Notes: generated from the sequence alone by a model not told the origin. Counted from the first letter of the stretch, positions 22,384 through 34,730 are shown. The stretch is 64,000 nucleotides of DNA from Allodiplogaster sudhausi (GCA_945643635.1 CALZFC010000017.1:669001-733000), one strand, 5' to 3'. A program made the numbers and translations.

Positions 22384-22929
22384 GAGGGGGAGAGCGAGAA
22401 CGAGAGAGACATTGCGAATGAAATAGGAATATAGAGGAAAGGGGGAGTTGGGCTCGTGGTCAGCAGCAGAAAGCGATGGAGAAACTGTTGGAGAAGTCAG
22501 CATCGTAACTTTGACAGTTTCTATCGCATAATTTTCAGGAGTAAATTTACTTTGAATGCCCTTACTTCAGGCCATGTAGCCTAACCCAACTTTGATTTTC
22601 CCTGTTCATTCAAACATACTTTGTTTCCTTCAGGGAGCCGTAATAAAAGGGAAGTCCAATGGGCCTCCTGAAACTCACGAAACATTACTTTGAAATTTTA
22701 CTGAGGTCAAACTCATCAGTTTTTTCAAGATTAATTTCGTGGCTAGAATATTAAATGTTTTGTTTTTAATATCAACTATTGACTTTTTCTTGTTCGTTCA
22801 TTGGTTACGTCTATTTCCCTTTCTTTGCCTCTCCTCCCCTTCGCTCTTTGCATAATTAGGGCCTTATTAACCAATCATATTCATTTAGCGCAGTCTCGAA
22901 TGGAATCTAATATAACCCAGTATGTGTAG

Positions 22930-23892
22930 AAGCAGCGTCTCCTCCGAGCGAGCTCACTCGACTTTAGCTCATTCCTCCAGTTCTGTGGCCAGTTCGGAAC
23001 GTCTTGAGGATGGGCGGAGCGCTTGCACCATCCAGTGTTGAATGCAGAGATATTCTTATTGTTGTTTCAATTGCCTGTTCTCAGACGTGCACTAAAACTA
23101 AATTTTCTTCGTTTTCGTGGCAAAAAATTACTTGTTGTGATAGCGAGCGGTAGAGTCTTTATGCATTTATCATTTTATTCTTTTTTTATATGATGCAGGC
23201 AAGCTTGAATACTCTGAATACACAATTTTGACATCTGTAAAGCCCTTCAGAGACGAATGCTGTATCCCGAACGAACACATTGACATAAAAGCGTACAGTG
23301 AGGTGTGCTCCCTTCCTTCCTATTTCCTATTCTCTAGCTATCGTCTTTTATGTCTCTATTGTACTTTTGTGTGCTCTCTCTCCCTTATTCTTCTCCCTTT
23401 GTTTCTCTCATGATGCTTTTCCCCTTCTCTCCCTCTCTCTGTCTTTCTTTAACAATGTCTTTTCATCCTTTCTTTCGCTCAATCTCCCTCTCATTGCTGT
23501 CATTCTCATTATCTTTATGCATTTTAGTCCTTTTTCATCTCCTTCAATGTTCAGTTTTGCCTTTTATTGTCTTTTTTCTGCAATGACGCTGATAAACTTG
23601 GATTCTCTTGGTCAAATGTTCTGGTTGTCGCAAGTCAATGATGCTGGCAAATAAAAGTATATGTATGTAATAAATAAAAATGACATAAATTAATGTTAGT
23701 CATTATTACAAATTAATATTTTTAGTATATTTAGAGAGAAAATTTTAGTATATTCATAGACATGGAAAAGAGTTTTGTAAGTTTAAAGGGAAGATTTTAG
23801 TATACTGATAAATAAGATTTTAGCATATTCATATTCGAAGCGAATAAAGCATATTCATAGTGAAGATTTTGTGAAACAATCTCCTCGTTCGA
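22930..23892 (+). other. Unique flank between palindrome and right direct repeat
   Basis: One candidate exon lies at 23199-23302: after a tgatgcag acceptor it reads KLEYSEYTILTSVKPFRDE then CCIPNEHIDIKAYSE before a gtgtgc donor. A further open stretch at 22930-23040 is rich in serine. The remaining bases (23310-23650) are CT-rich low-complexity sequence whose open frames are compositional artefacts. No family is recognised. Confidence 0.35.
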
Positions 23893-24140
23893 TCTTTCAC
23901 TCAATTGCTTATTATAGAAAGTCATTTATCTCATTACCACACAACTAATTACAAAAGATTTTTTTTTTACATTTAATGTAGTCAATTCTACTCTAACATG
24001 TAATGCAGACATCAATTGCAGATGGCTGGCCAAGGCCTAATTTTGCTTGATAAAAGTTTGTAATAATTTCTAAACTTTTCTTTTTTTGATATCTATAAAA
24101 TATGGAAGAGTTTGCTCTGCTTTCCATTATCAGATGAAAC
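23893..24140. repeat. Direct repeat, right copy
   Basis: This matches 1-248 in the same orientation and diverges after gatgaaac. Left of 23893 the sequence is unrelated to anything visible. Confidence 0.9.
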
Positions 24141-26307
24141 AATGACATTAAATGAAATGCAGAGTAGATGAATTCAAAGCATGTAATCAAGACGTTTTAT
24201 AATAATATAGCATTGATGAGAAGAATTGTTGAAAGACTTAAAGGAAGATTCTTTCTAACAATAATACGTCATGTGCTACGTATGCATTCCTCAGATATCT
24301 CTGTCAGATATAGTCCGTGTCGCTGTGGCCTTTTGTTTCTCTCTCCTCATCTGTGGTACGTCACAAAGATCTCACATACAGAAGGGTCTTCTTAGCATAT
24401 GAGAGTGTAGACAGTCTTTTTGCCGTACCTTTTAGGGGACCCTCGGACAACATTCTCCTCTTGATTCATCTTTAGCCTCAGAAATCTTTGGACCGCTGCC
24501 TGTTGACAAAAATACTTAGGTATGTATGTCTAAACATATGCTCCAAGGCAAAGGAAGTAGGTTAATCGCAATACAATGTGAAGACCATATAAAAGATTAG
24601 AATACATGCAACGATGAGAAGTCTGTTTCCCACACCAATTCCATTGCAAACATTGTTTTTGTCTAGAGATATGTATAGGCCGAAAATGAAGAAACCAGGA
24701 AGCTGATGTATATTACCATAGCAATAACAGATTTTCCATGTAACAGTATCGTTAAAAAATTTAGCAAAAATGTTTTTTGTCAGAAAGTTCCGATATAACT
24801 TATTTTAGAAATAAATAATGCTCTACTCCGTTCATATTTTAGGTTCTACACTCGCATTTAAACCTTTTAAATTGAGAGCAAAGGTAAAAGGGAAAAGCAT
24901 GCAGAATGGAAGCGAGGGATAGAAGTGCATTTTCATTGGAGAACAAAAAAAGGATGAACACAACCGATTCCTGAAAAGTCTAAACTAGTGATTTGCAGCA
25001 AACCAAACTGACCAATTTGACATTTGGTGAATTTATATTTGACTACGCGTAAAGGTGCGCATTCCTGATTTGGTAGCACCCTGCAACTAAAGTGCTTCCT
25101 CGTTTGAACTAGTACAAATGTCCTAAGACAATAGGTCAACCAGCTGCCTAATTTGGCAATGGACTTTCTCGCTCTCACCCTTTGCGATGTGAGCACTGGC
25201 GTCTTTAAAAGGCAGCTTCTGAACCTTTTCAATCATGCTCAAATTGTTGAGGTCTACAATTGTTCTGAACTTGTTTTAAAACTTATTTCCTAATTTTAAG
25301 CATCATATAACTCGGTCAATAGTTTTGCAAGATTTCTGTAAGAACCCGATCGGGTTAGAGATACATTTACTTATTGAAGCCACCGCATTTACACCCTGAC
25401 GCGGTTCAAGTGCAACGAAGTTTCAATGTATAAAGCATGCCTTCCTAAAATTTCTCTATTATGAACTTCTTTCAAACTAATGCTACAATCGTATAATTTA
25501 GACTTTCTTTTCAGAAGCTGTAGTTATGAAAAGGAGGGGAATGTCTAGCCTGCACTGTGCAATTAGTTAGTAATGCAGCATTAGAACGTACAATAACTAA
25601 CTAGTTGTGAAGGTAACAGCAAAAGTGTAAAAGAGTCAAATGACTACAGAAGTACATACATAGATTTCACTGTATATCTTTTCATTGAAGTACATACATA
25701 GATTTCACTGTATATCTTTTCATTTTGATATGCCAGCGCTATTTTTCGCTTAGCAAATGGAAGAACTTATACATAATGCATTCAAATATTTATCTGTTCG
25801 GAAATTGCAGACGATTCAGATTATAGAGATGATGCAATCGTTTTACCCTTGTAATACTGATCAAACTACGATTGTTGTATTTTCACATAAGACGCTTCGC
25901 AAGCCCGAATGCATAATACTATGCATAATAATATGCAGAAAATATGGAGAGAGAAACTGCTAACATCATGGGTTCAACAGAAGATATTGGTGCATATTCC
26001 TTGTTTTTCATTTCCTAGTTCTCAAGTGTTATTGAATATGTTGTTGTCTGGAATATGACTGATTTCACACGGCTGTCATTCATCAAGTTGCATTGAAATT
26101 CACATTGGAAAATAGCATGAAGATAAGGGATAAAATGTACGAGGATTTTGCAATAGAAGATAATCATATACATGACGTAACCCGTTATTCTGTATTTAAA
26201 GGATAAATCTTTTGTAATGCGTGCAGATCTTAAGTACCCGCCTGTGCATAAAGAAGGGCGATTCTTTGATTTTGAGATCTTCTCTTGAAGTGTCAACTGG
26301 TAAGCCA
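24141..26307. other. Intergenic region upstream of the intact receptor
   Basis: No convincing genes. It contains the dispersed repeat at 24890-25135 (shared with 6240-6480), a 38-bp tandem duplication at 25649-25724, and the conserved receptor upstream block at about 26030-26230. Confidence 0.6.
25649..25724. repeat. 38-bp perfect tandem duplication
   Basis: The unit beginning gaagtacatacatagatttc and ending cttttcatt occurs twice, head to tail, at 25649 and 25687, with no mismatch visible. Confidence 0.9.
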
Positions 26308-28652
26308 ATGGACATTTCGGAAGACGCTCTTCTCGTCATCCAATCAGTCGAATGGATATGCATTAGTAAGAAATTTTCTTCTGAATTTTCAACCTTTTTT
26401 TTAAACATGTTAAGCACATTTAAGTTATTTAAATTATGTAGCAAGCGTATCGCGAAATAAAATGTTTCGATGCGGTAGACACAAGGTTAGACTAAATTTT
26501 AGTTTTTTGGAGCTTGCTTATTCTGAATACCAAGAGCATAGAAAGTCAATGAAGTTATTCAGCTGTCGCACTCATCAGTAACCTGCTGGTCATCGTGCTC
26601 GCGTGCAAGTATAGCAGCTCTTCCATGGGCGTCTACAAGTATTACATCATCTCGTTCGCGACGCACGACCTCTTCTTCACCATGATTTGTCTGCTCTTCC
26701 GGCCGGTAAGCGCGGCCGTAATTTATGTAAATCTGTCCATTACTGCACTGACTTGAATAAGAAAAGCAACAAAAATCCCATATTAAGGTCGGCGGCATCA
26801 CCGACGGAAAATTCTTCCTGTTCATGAGCGGACCCGTCTTCCTCGAGTTGGTCACATTCATCATTTTTTTTCTTTCTGTTTTTACATTCTTTTTTCTGCT
26901 TGCCGCAAACGCTTGAAAGATAGCGGGCCGTAGTTTCTGACTCGACACTTTGATATGATGCGGCATTTGAGATACGGCGCCGCGATGTATGGCGCGACTC
27001 ATAATGCGACCGTTCAAGTCCTCTTCTACTGCTTCATGTATCGCTACGTCATTCTCTGCAAGTACGGCATGCCTACATATAAAATATCCGTTACTGTCAA
27101 CGGATATAAAGTACAGATTGTCTGTAATTTCATCTCCAGCTTGCGCACTCTGAGAATGTAGTAGTTTTTGATCTACTATTGCCTCGGAATCTGCGCTGAA
27201 AAGTTGCGTACAAGGCAAAAACAAAGAAATCTCCAGCGATCCTTGCAGACCCCAGTGGCGCAAGCACTTCGAGCGCTTCTACACAGTCATCATTCTCTTG
27301 AGCGTCTACGTCTTTGCATGGTCAATCAGTGTCTACTTGATAAAAATTAGCTTCGAAGCGCCGCCGGACATGGTGGACTTCCTAGGGCGCGAAGTCTTCC
27401 AGCCGCACTTTCCGTGGTTCAATCACAGCGAGATGACATTCAACGAGGTGTGCACCCTCTAAATATTGTATTTAAGAAAGAAATATCTTTACGCTCCCAA
27501 AATCGACAATCTGGTTCAGGGATTCAGTAGTCCGACCACCGTCATTGCGCTGACGTGGCTTCTCGGCACTTCGGGCTGCCAATTCGTCGCCGTTTTCATC
27601 TGCTCATACTACATCCTCGGCGAAATCAATAAGGTTGTCGCATTTCCTTTCAATGCGCATCGCTCTCCATTCTATGTGCTTCTCTCATTTTCTGTCAAAA
27701 TATACATATGCTTCTTTCATTGTATTATTTCATCTTAATAATTAATTTTCATATTATTTTATGCATACAGGTGCGCAAGCAGTGCCGTTTCGCAAGGATG
27801 GCGAACCTGCAATACCAGCTCTTCCTGACGCTCGTTCTCCAGGTCGGCATTTCTTGATGCACTAAAAACAAGCGTTGTGTACTGCCTGAACGTGCTTATC
27901 GCTCTCAAAAATTCACTTTTTTTCGCTATTAAATATGCTTTAATTCAACATTGATGTGTTCATCTCCATTTAGCTCGCCGCACCCGTGTTCTTCATCTAC
28001 TTGCCCGAGCTGCTCGCGACAGGCTTTCCTATCCTGAACATGAAGGTTTATCAGCATTTTTAAAAAAATAAAGATATATTCTAATGCTATTCCATGCGGG
28101 GGGAGAAGAGATAATAAAAATAATTATATTAACTCCAATCAAGATTATTAGAATGAAAACCCAAAAATATTCTCTTCATTCCCTCAGATCGACATTCCGC
28201 CGGGTCCCATCTCGATGCTCTTCCACATGTACCCAGCCTTTGACGGCCTCGTCGTTGTCATCATTGTCAAAGAGTACAAGTCAGCGTTGTTAATAAATTA
28301 TGGCAGATTTAGAATCCAGTGAAGTCAATCTTAAATGGGGCGGTTCCAAAATTATTCGTCTTACAATTAGAACGTCAGAATGATATTTCCCATGAAAACA
28401 AAAACAAAACTCTTATTGGTTATGAGAGTCTTTACTTGCTAAATCTAACTTTTGATCGATAACAAAATAAAGTAAATGTTCAGGAATGTCGTGCTCGGCT
28501 GGATGCGGCTCTTTCTCAAAGGCAAGATTGATGTTACTGTCGTTCCGTCGAACGCTTTCTCCGAAACGAAAGCTGTCGCTCCCTGCAATGAGATCGTTCA
28601 GATGAATTCGATCGCTGACCATGAACCAAAGAACGACATGGCAGAAGGTTAA
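26308..28652 (+). CDS. Str-like 7TM chemoreceptor, apparently intact (ten exons)
   Basis: Exons are 26308-26365, 26563-26705, 26788-26850, 26934-27061, 27249-27447, 27520-27633, 27771-27842, 27974-28045, 28188-28279 and 28484-28652. They sum to 1110 nt (369 codons plus stop), all introns have GT-AG ends, and phases agree throughout. The start follows the paralogues (MDISEDALLVIQSVEWICI). TM1-2 carry VALISNLLVIVLACKYSSSS, TM4 LLSVYVFAWSISVYLI, TM5 VIALTWLLGTSGCQFVAVF, TM6 APVFFIYLPELLA and TM7 MYPAFDGLVVVIIVKEYK. This architecture is that of nematode Str-class chemosensory GPCRs, which act in sensory-neuron cilia. It is the only receptor of its group here without a visible lesion and so the likely functional reference for the palindrome copies. 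Class assignment (Str against Srj/Srh) is by motif only. Confidence 0.85.
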
Positions 28653-29874
28653 CACACTTAGTTATGCCAGAGAGCACTATTATTGCCGTCTTTTGAAGTC
28701 GCGTTTACATACTTCAAGCGTATTTACACATATATCTATATTTTACCAATGTATCCTCCTTGACTATTGCTATTCTTCGCGACATATGCATACATTCAAA
28801 ACAAATATATTTTTCTTAACTCTTTTATGGACATAGATTTTATGGACATAGTCTTCTATTTCGACATTGTCAAACCTAACAATAAGCTATTTATTTTCCG
28901 CTTGTCAAATAGAAGAATTTATTCATTATCAAATAGTTATTCCTTCGTAGGTTGCGATTTTCATTACAGAGATGTCAACATTAAAATCAAGGAAACTTTT
29001 GCCCTAGCAGTATGAACCAAATACGATCATTGACAAATGTAGTGTAAGAATTTTCGCAAGCAAGTAATTTCTTCAATTTATTACATTTGATTTGCTTCCT
29101 TTTTCTTTTTTTGCACTTCCTGGTTCGCATGAGATATCGAAGCTGTTATTGTCTTGATTATGACTGCTTTCACATGGTTGTCAGTCATCCAGTTGCAGTG
29201 AAAGTTATCTCTGTAAAATAGCATGAAGATAACGGAGCTAAAGTGGGAGCATTTTCGTACACAGGATAATCCCCTGAATCATGGCATCAAACTCTAACTC
29301 GTATTTTGTATTAAGACGACCTCTAGTAATGCATGCACATCTTAAACATCCGCTTGCTCTCTTCTCAGTAAATGAAAAAAAAACGGCTTATTAAAACGAT
29401 TAATGGGATTGTGCACGAAGAATGCCAGATTCACTATATTTCGCGGGGTGAAAGTCTTATTAACACGAATTTCGTGTGTCAGGCTTATTTTAACAAAATC
29501 CCGTTAAAACAGGATTTTGCAAGTCTGATTGACAGGATTTCGAAATTTTGGAAAACAAACTTTTCTGTGTGGATATGTGAGATTTTAAACTGTCGCTACC
29601 GGGAGCCTCAACAGCTGTAACGAAGACACCCGGAACCACCTACTCATGAGTTGGCTACTCTACCGTTGAGCTATACACACCCCACGACCATGCGATCTTT
29701 GCCTTCCTCGTAACGAAACCTGTTGCTCATGGCAATGAGACCCTTCAGGAACATTCGATCACCGACCACGAGCAAACGGGCGACATGGCCGAGATTGAAC
29801 ACACAAAGTTATTCCAGAGAGAACTATGACGAGAAGACATAAAACCACAAAGTCGAGTTGAGAATTGAGTTGTA
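28653..29874. other. Intergenic region with receptor-upstream remnant
   Basis: Bases 29110-29350 repeat the conserved upstream block of the Str-like genes (aatagcatgaagataacgg, atggcatcaaactct), but no receptor exons follow. A tRNA-like stretch on the minus strand lies at about 29621-29690. An open frame at 29372-29620 has no recognisable domain. Confidence 0.5.
29621..29690 (-). other. tRNA-like sequence, probably a degenerate pseudo-tRNA or SINE head
   Basis: On the minus strand ggggtgtgtatagctcaacg leads into an A-box-like tagctcaacggtagag and an anticodon-arm-like ccaactcatgagtagg. The B-box region (ggttccgggtgtc) matches the consensus poorly, and the acceptor stem does not close convincingly. 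I would not call it a functional tRNA. Confidence 0.3.
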
Positions 29875-32247
29875 TTAATAACGCCGTTGTACGCCTGGGA
29901 CGTTCATGTTCTCGCTCGGGCGGCGGGGAGGCAAACTGATAGAGAGGTCTTCTATGGAGGTGTTCCTTACTCTGCTTCGTAAATACCAATCGTTTAATTG
30001 TCGTAGTAGATCTCTGCATTTCCTCAAAGCCACTACTATGAATATGACCTTAATTTTAGATGAAAGTTAACAAAAAGCGTATTTATATATAATTATTTTA
30101 AAAGGAAACTTACTGCCTGTAGGACTTGATGTTATATAGCGTGATGATCGGTGATATGAGAAATTGAACATGCATGACCTAAACGAAAAAGTTCGTCCTC
30201 GTTCGTTTTAGAAAAAATCCTGAAAATAGCGTACATTTACGAAGCATAATTCGATTATGCTTCTTTTGGTCTATGATCGACTTTACTTGTTTTTATATGC
30301 ACATAATCGTGAAGTTTCAAGGCAGAAAAATCTACGGCTGGAATTCCATTCTTATTGCTTTTGATCTTCTTTATCTCTTTTTCGTATTACACTATTTCTT
30401 CTGCACTACCGTTAACTAAGGCAAACCTTCCCATTCCCAGGACCGCAGAGCAGTACTGTATACATGTATGTATGTATGTAATATCTACTATGCTCACGCC
30501 TACCAGTAGCACAGATGCATCGAGAACAGTAGATCTAACGAGATCATAATGTCCGGCAAAACAATACGCCACCGGGTAGAAGGCGATGGAGCATAACATT
30601 ATTTGAGATGTCGTAATCTAAATGAACTTCTAGCATTTTGGAACAAAAAGTTTTCCTCATTTATCGATTTTACCGCTACTCACTCGTACAAAGGCGCGAT
30701 GTTGCGCCTGCGTTGCGCGCGACATTCGCGCGTGACCCTCAAACCGGATGGCATGCAAGATGTACGCGCGGCCCGCGATCGAGATCACGGAAAGCACGGC
30801 TGCGCCGACGGCAGCGAAGAGCATAAAGAAGCTCGCCTTGCGCGAGCCATTGTACTCTCGATCGTAGAATACTCCTGGTGCCAATTGATTTTTGTTTCAT
30901 ACACCATATATGGCTTTCATGACGAATTACGAACCATTCGCACTACTCGCGTCGACGTCATCGTATTCCCCTGGCCGGTACTGCTTCATCAGTAGAAGTG
31001 AGGATACCGACTCACCGCCCAAGGCGTATTCGCGCTGAAGAACGACATTAGTTAACTCTTTCGAGGCAAATCAGTGTTCACCATTTTACGTTGCAATTGC
31101 GTATCAAAGCTAATGTACACTTTATACCATCATTGGCGTAATTGTGAGCGAGAGCCCGATGCTCGCGACGATGTATTGGAGAAATGTCGGCTGTCTCTTG
31201 CGAACAATCGTGTAGATGCGGAAGATGAAGCCGAAGCAGAAGCAGCCGATGTACATGTAGCAGAATACGGAAACGCCCTGCAACACCAGCAGCCAAATCG
31301 CGTCCATTGGATTGAATGCTCTTCCAAGTTCCGGTCACTTATTAGCTGCCTATTTCTTATACTTAAAAAATTAGGCGATCCATAAATCTCATTGTCAGAA
31401 ATCATGGCGACTCATTTGGGGGAGAGCTGGCGCGTGGATTAAATTAACTTCTGTATATGCCGTATTTAAATCGGACGAAAATCTTTTGATATTAAGCAAT
31501 CTCATTCACCTCTAGCTTCAGGCTTTTATACGGATAAAATAAATAAAGATACAAATGACCTTTACGATCTTGAAATTCATGCCTAACTGTCAGCCTGTCA
31601 ATTTACTACCAGAATATAGTAGCAGAGAAGGGGCGAAGCGGCCTTGCATGGTCCGTGGTAGATCAAAACGGCACTGTGCCGCGTTGACACCAAGCGTGTT
31701 AGCGTCAATAAATTAGCGACGCAGGCGGCAGACTCTACGGTGATCTGAGCGATGGATGGTCTCACAAATACATTGATTCCGTCTTGAAATATCATTTAAA
31801 GGAACAGTCCAGGGAATCTATCTACAGTATTAGAAAGTGTGCGATTTGAACGCGCTCGCCCTTACACTTCGGTCGAAGTTGGGACAAGAGAGCTGGCTCA
31901 TGATGATCGTATTCAGATCTTCTAATTTCAAATTTCGTTTGCGTAAACGTTTGCAATGGAGTTACAAAAGCCTTTCAACATTTTGAGGTGGTTCTTTTCG
32001 ATTCACCCATCTAGAGAAAATCATATGTATCTAGGTTATTCCAGGATAGCTCCTTTAATTACGAATGCGAGGAGACCTGATAGTAAATTTGATAGCCGTA
32101 CAGCCGCTGTGAGGGTGGCGTCGCCGTGTGTACGCAATAGAACAGAAGTACGTTTAGAGACAGCGCCGGAAGGTGAATAAGTAGCTCGAGAAATATTTCC
32201 GAGGCTAGCAACAGCTTAGCGCCGTCAGTCATCCTATCAGTGATCAT
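29875..32247 (-). CDS. Srd-like 7TM chemoreceptor, copy 1
   Basis: Exons are 32077-32247 (MITDRMTDGAKLLLASEIF), 31610-31744, 31128-31277, 30947-31034, 30684-30874, 30504-30617, 30114-30178 and a last exon ending at stop 29875. The first seven have consistent phases and GT-AG ends. Features fit nematode Srd-class receptors: LIYHGPCKAASPLLCYYIL, then a TM exon GVSVFCYMYIGCFCFGFIFR with a following VRKRQPTFLQYIVAS, an acidic loop exon (MKQYRPGEYDDVDA), TM5 with RMSRATQAQHRAFVR, and a TM7 exon VMHVQFLISPIITLYNIKSY. The tail frame LRKCRDLLRQLND is conserved in copy 2, but the acceptor that would give it is not obvious; the nearest AG gives another frame. A tail splice lesion or an unusual junction is possible. 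Confidence 0.75.
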
Positions 32248-32412
32248 GAGGGCCGTGAGCCGTTTATTGGAGCATGAGGTTCGTGAATGGGACATGAGAT
32301 AAGTTCATTGGACAATGAGGGCCGTGAGTTGGAAAATGAAGGCCGTGAATTGGACACGAGAACCGTGAAATAGAACCCTAGGGCCGTTAACTGATGCATG
32401 AGGGTCTCGATT
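32238..32412. repeat. Degenerate minisatellite, about 20-23 bp unit
   Basis: The unit approximates catgagggccgtgaattgga and repeats about seven times, overlapping the start region of Srd-like copy 1. The corresponding place upstream of copy 2 (38680-38730) has only one or two units, so the array expanded after duplication. Confidence 0.7.
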
Positions 32413-33167
32413 TGGTTACATTCGATCAACCATGAAATGATGCAGTTGTTTATGGCAACCAGTTTGCGACTATATGTAAGTAAAGGGTATCAATGTTAGC
32501 AAGTAATACGTACTTGGTAGAAATGCACGCACATGGAACCTCTGGTTTGATCGAGATGTCAATCTTGTATCTAGTGATGACTGAGGCGGGTGACACTTAT
32601 GTTTGTATATGAATTCCTGCCCTTGATTTCTGCTTCATCTCTATTCAACACTGCAATTTGAAACGTCTATTCTAAACTACATACATATGCGCCAGTTTAA
32701 TCGTTAGTTAAGCATTTTGTTAGCATATTGTTCAAATTATCTCGCTATCAACGATCGCTGACAATATCAATGCTTTATTGAGCGGCACACTCAAAAGCGG
32801 TATAGTAATTAATGTATAAAAAACAGTACCGAAACATGAGCGTCGAAAATTTTAAAAGAGCGATGAAGTAGCATGTGAAATATGTTACATATGTTTGAAA
32901 TCCTCACCCAATGGTCTGATTGGACTAGCCCGAGATTTACTATAAATCTGCAATTTGGATGCATTGTATAATCGTGCTAGTTGATTTCGGGTTCAAGAGT
33001 GCTTTATTCTGCGTTAAAGGTGCACGAAACTCAACACTACCGTAATCTATTTGAACTTGCCTCGCCTATCTAAATCACATCCTCTCACGCCCTTTATCAG
33101 GCGAAAGGTACGAATTCAAAATTGAGTTTTTGGCTACTTGAATATGCTACTTGAGCACTCTGGTGTA
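32413..33167. other. Intergenic region between Srd-like copies
   Basis: No coding signal. Bases 32515-32590 resemble 38835-38900 upstream of copy 2, so the tandem duplication included promoter-proximal sequence. Confidence 0.5.
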
Positions 33168-33867
33168 TTAATAACGTCGTTGTACGCTTGGGACGTTCTT
33201 ATTCTCACTCGGGAAGCTGGAAGACAATCTGATTGCAAGGTCTTCAGTGGACGTGTTCCTTACCCATCTTCGTAAATATCGATCATTTAATTGTCGTAGT
33301 AGATCTTTGCATTTCCTCAAAGCACACAATATGAATTAAACCTTAATTCTATGTGAATGATATCAAAAGCAGTAGTAAAATTTCTTTGCCCGATGTTTAA
33401 AAGAAACTTACTGCCTGTAAGACCTGATGTTATATAGCGTGATGATTGGCGATATCAGAAATTGAACATGCATGACCTAAAAGCAATGGTTCTTCGTCGT
33501 TTTGTTTCTCGACGTATAATAGTTTCGTGAAATCATTTCCATCGATCTTATTTAGTTATCTATTCACCAACCAGTAGCGCTGATGCATCGAGAACGGTCG
33601 ATTTAACGAGATCCCAATGTCCGGCGAAAAAGTATGCCACCGGGTAGAATGCAAGTGAACATAACAATATTTGAGCTGTAGTAATCTAAATAGCATTCAG
33701 TTTAAAAGAAATTCGATTTAGCAAGAAGTTCGAACAAGCATGCGATTTAGATGAAAGCGTCAACTAGCCGAACTCACTCGCACAAATGCGCGATGCTGCG
33801 CCTGCGTCGCGCGCGACATGCGCGAGTCCTCAAATCGAATGGCGCGCAAGATGTACGCGCGGCCCGC

Positions 33868-34730
33868 GATCGACCTTCTTCTCATTGTCTGCACTCTTCT
33901 TTTCCTTCTTCTCCACATCCGACTTCTTCTTCTCCTTCTTCTCGCTCTTCTTCTCCGACTTTTTCCGTTCGCCGCCTACCTTCTTCTCCTTTTCCGTCTT
34001 CTTCTTGCGCCCTTCGTTATCACTGCTCGAGCACTTCGACTTCTTGACTCTCGGCACCACGGACTGCTTTCTCCGCTCCTTCCGAGAACCTGTCTCTGAA
34101 AAAAGGGTGTTTTTTTTAATATTTATTTTTTTACGACCAATTTTGTATGTATTCATTTTAAAATAATTTTGTATATTGCGAAATATCACACGCACCCTTG
34201 GGAGTGCTTAAGGGTGACTTTTGCGTCGGTGGCATCATCTCCAGCTGAGAAAAAGAAGCAAATAAATTTAAAAAAAATATGCTGCGATATTCCTATTTTT
34301 TATTATTTCATTCGTCCGTTGTCAATTCTCTCAATCACTAAATAAAAAAAAATATATTTATTGACTTTTCTGTTGTCAGTTACTTCAATCGCAAGAGATT
34401 TATGGATTGATAAACTTATTCCGTTATATTAGCTATCAATCAATATCTAAATTCTGTGACGTTATTGCTTTTCAAATTGATTACAGTTGGCGCTGCCGCT
34501 TGCTTGACGCCTTCGTCGCTCATCTTGCTCCCAACTCCCTGAGTCATCACAATCTCCTGCGTATGCTGCTGAAAGATTTCTTTATTATTTGCATAAATAG
34601 TTAATCCCCAGAGCTCAAAGAAGCAAAATGAAATTTGCAAAGGCCATTTTGGTAATATTTGAGTATGCAGATTTGAGTTGTCAAAATGAGCTTCATTATG
34701 GGACAACAAATTCTAAAAAAATTTTATCAT
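33868..34730 (-). pseudogene. Inverted fragment of the kinase-family gene
   Basis: The minus strand has exons matching the family at 53701-61107: 34485-34556 (EIVMTQGVGSKMSDEGVK, against EIEKTQGVERKMIDEGVK at 58615), about 34200-34245 (MPPTQKSPLSTPKG), and a lysine/glutamate-rich exon down to 33868 (KKSEKKSEKKEKKKSDVEKK). Flanking intron-like sequence at 34570-34720 also matches 58020-58170. The lysine-rich part is nearly the same as 40680-40795 on the plus strand, implying an inverted duplication from the 40.6 kb copy. Confidence 0.8.

Larger units (their letters stand above)
14028..22929. repeat. Right arm of giant palindrome (inverted repeat)
   Basis: This is the reverse complement of 1446-11735 with three large length differences: it lacks the 1904 bp found at 5598-7501, keeps about 272 bp near 20375-20650 that the left arm lost, and keeps 245 bp at 15991-16235 that the left arm lost. 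The remaining sequence differs at only scattered bases and in simple-repeat lengths. Bases 22384-22929 hold no gene I can see. Confidence 0.95.

Noticed and set aside
1446..22929. The palindrome as a pure assembly or amplification artefact
   Set aside because: Simple fold-back artefacts give identical arms. Here there are three large one-sided indels, scattered substitutions, some synonymous, and unique spacer sequence. Joined haplotypes remain possible and are listed as a refuting test.
29621..29690. A functional tRNA gene
   Set aside because: The B box and acceptor stem do not fit; only the A-box region is convincing.
33786..34166. Plus-strand frames rich in F and S
   Set aside because: They are the reverse of the lysine/glutamate-rich exon in the inverted kinase-family fragment.
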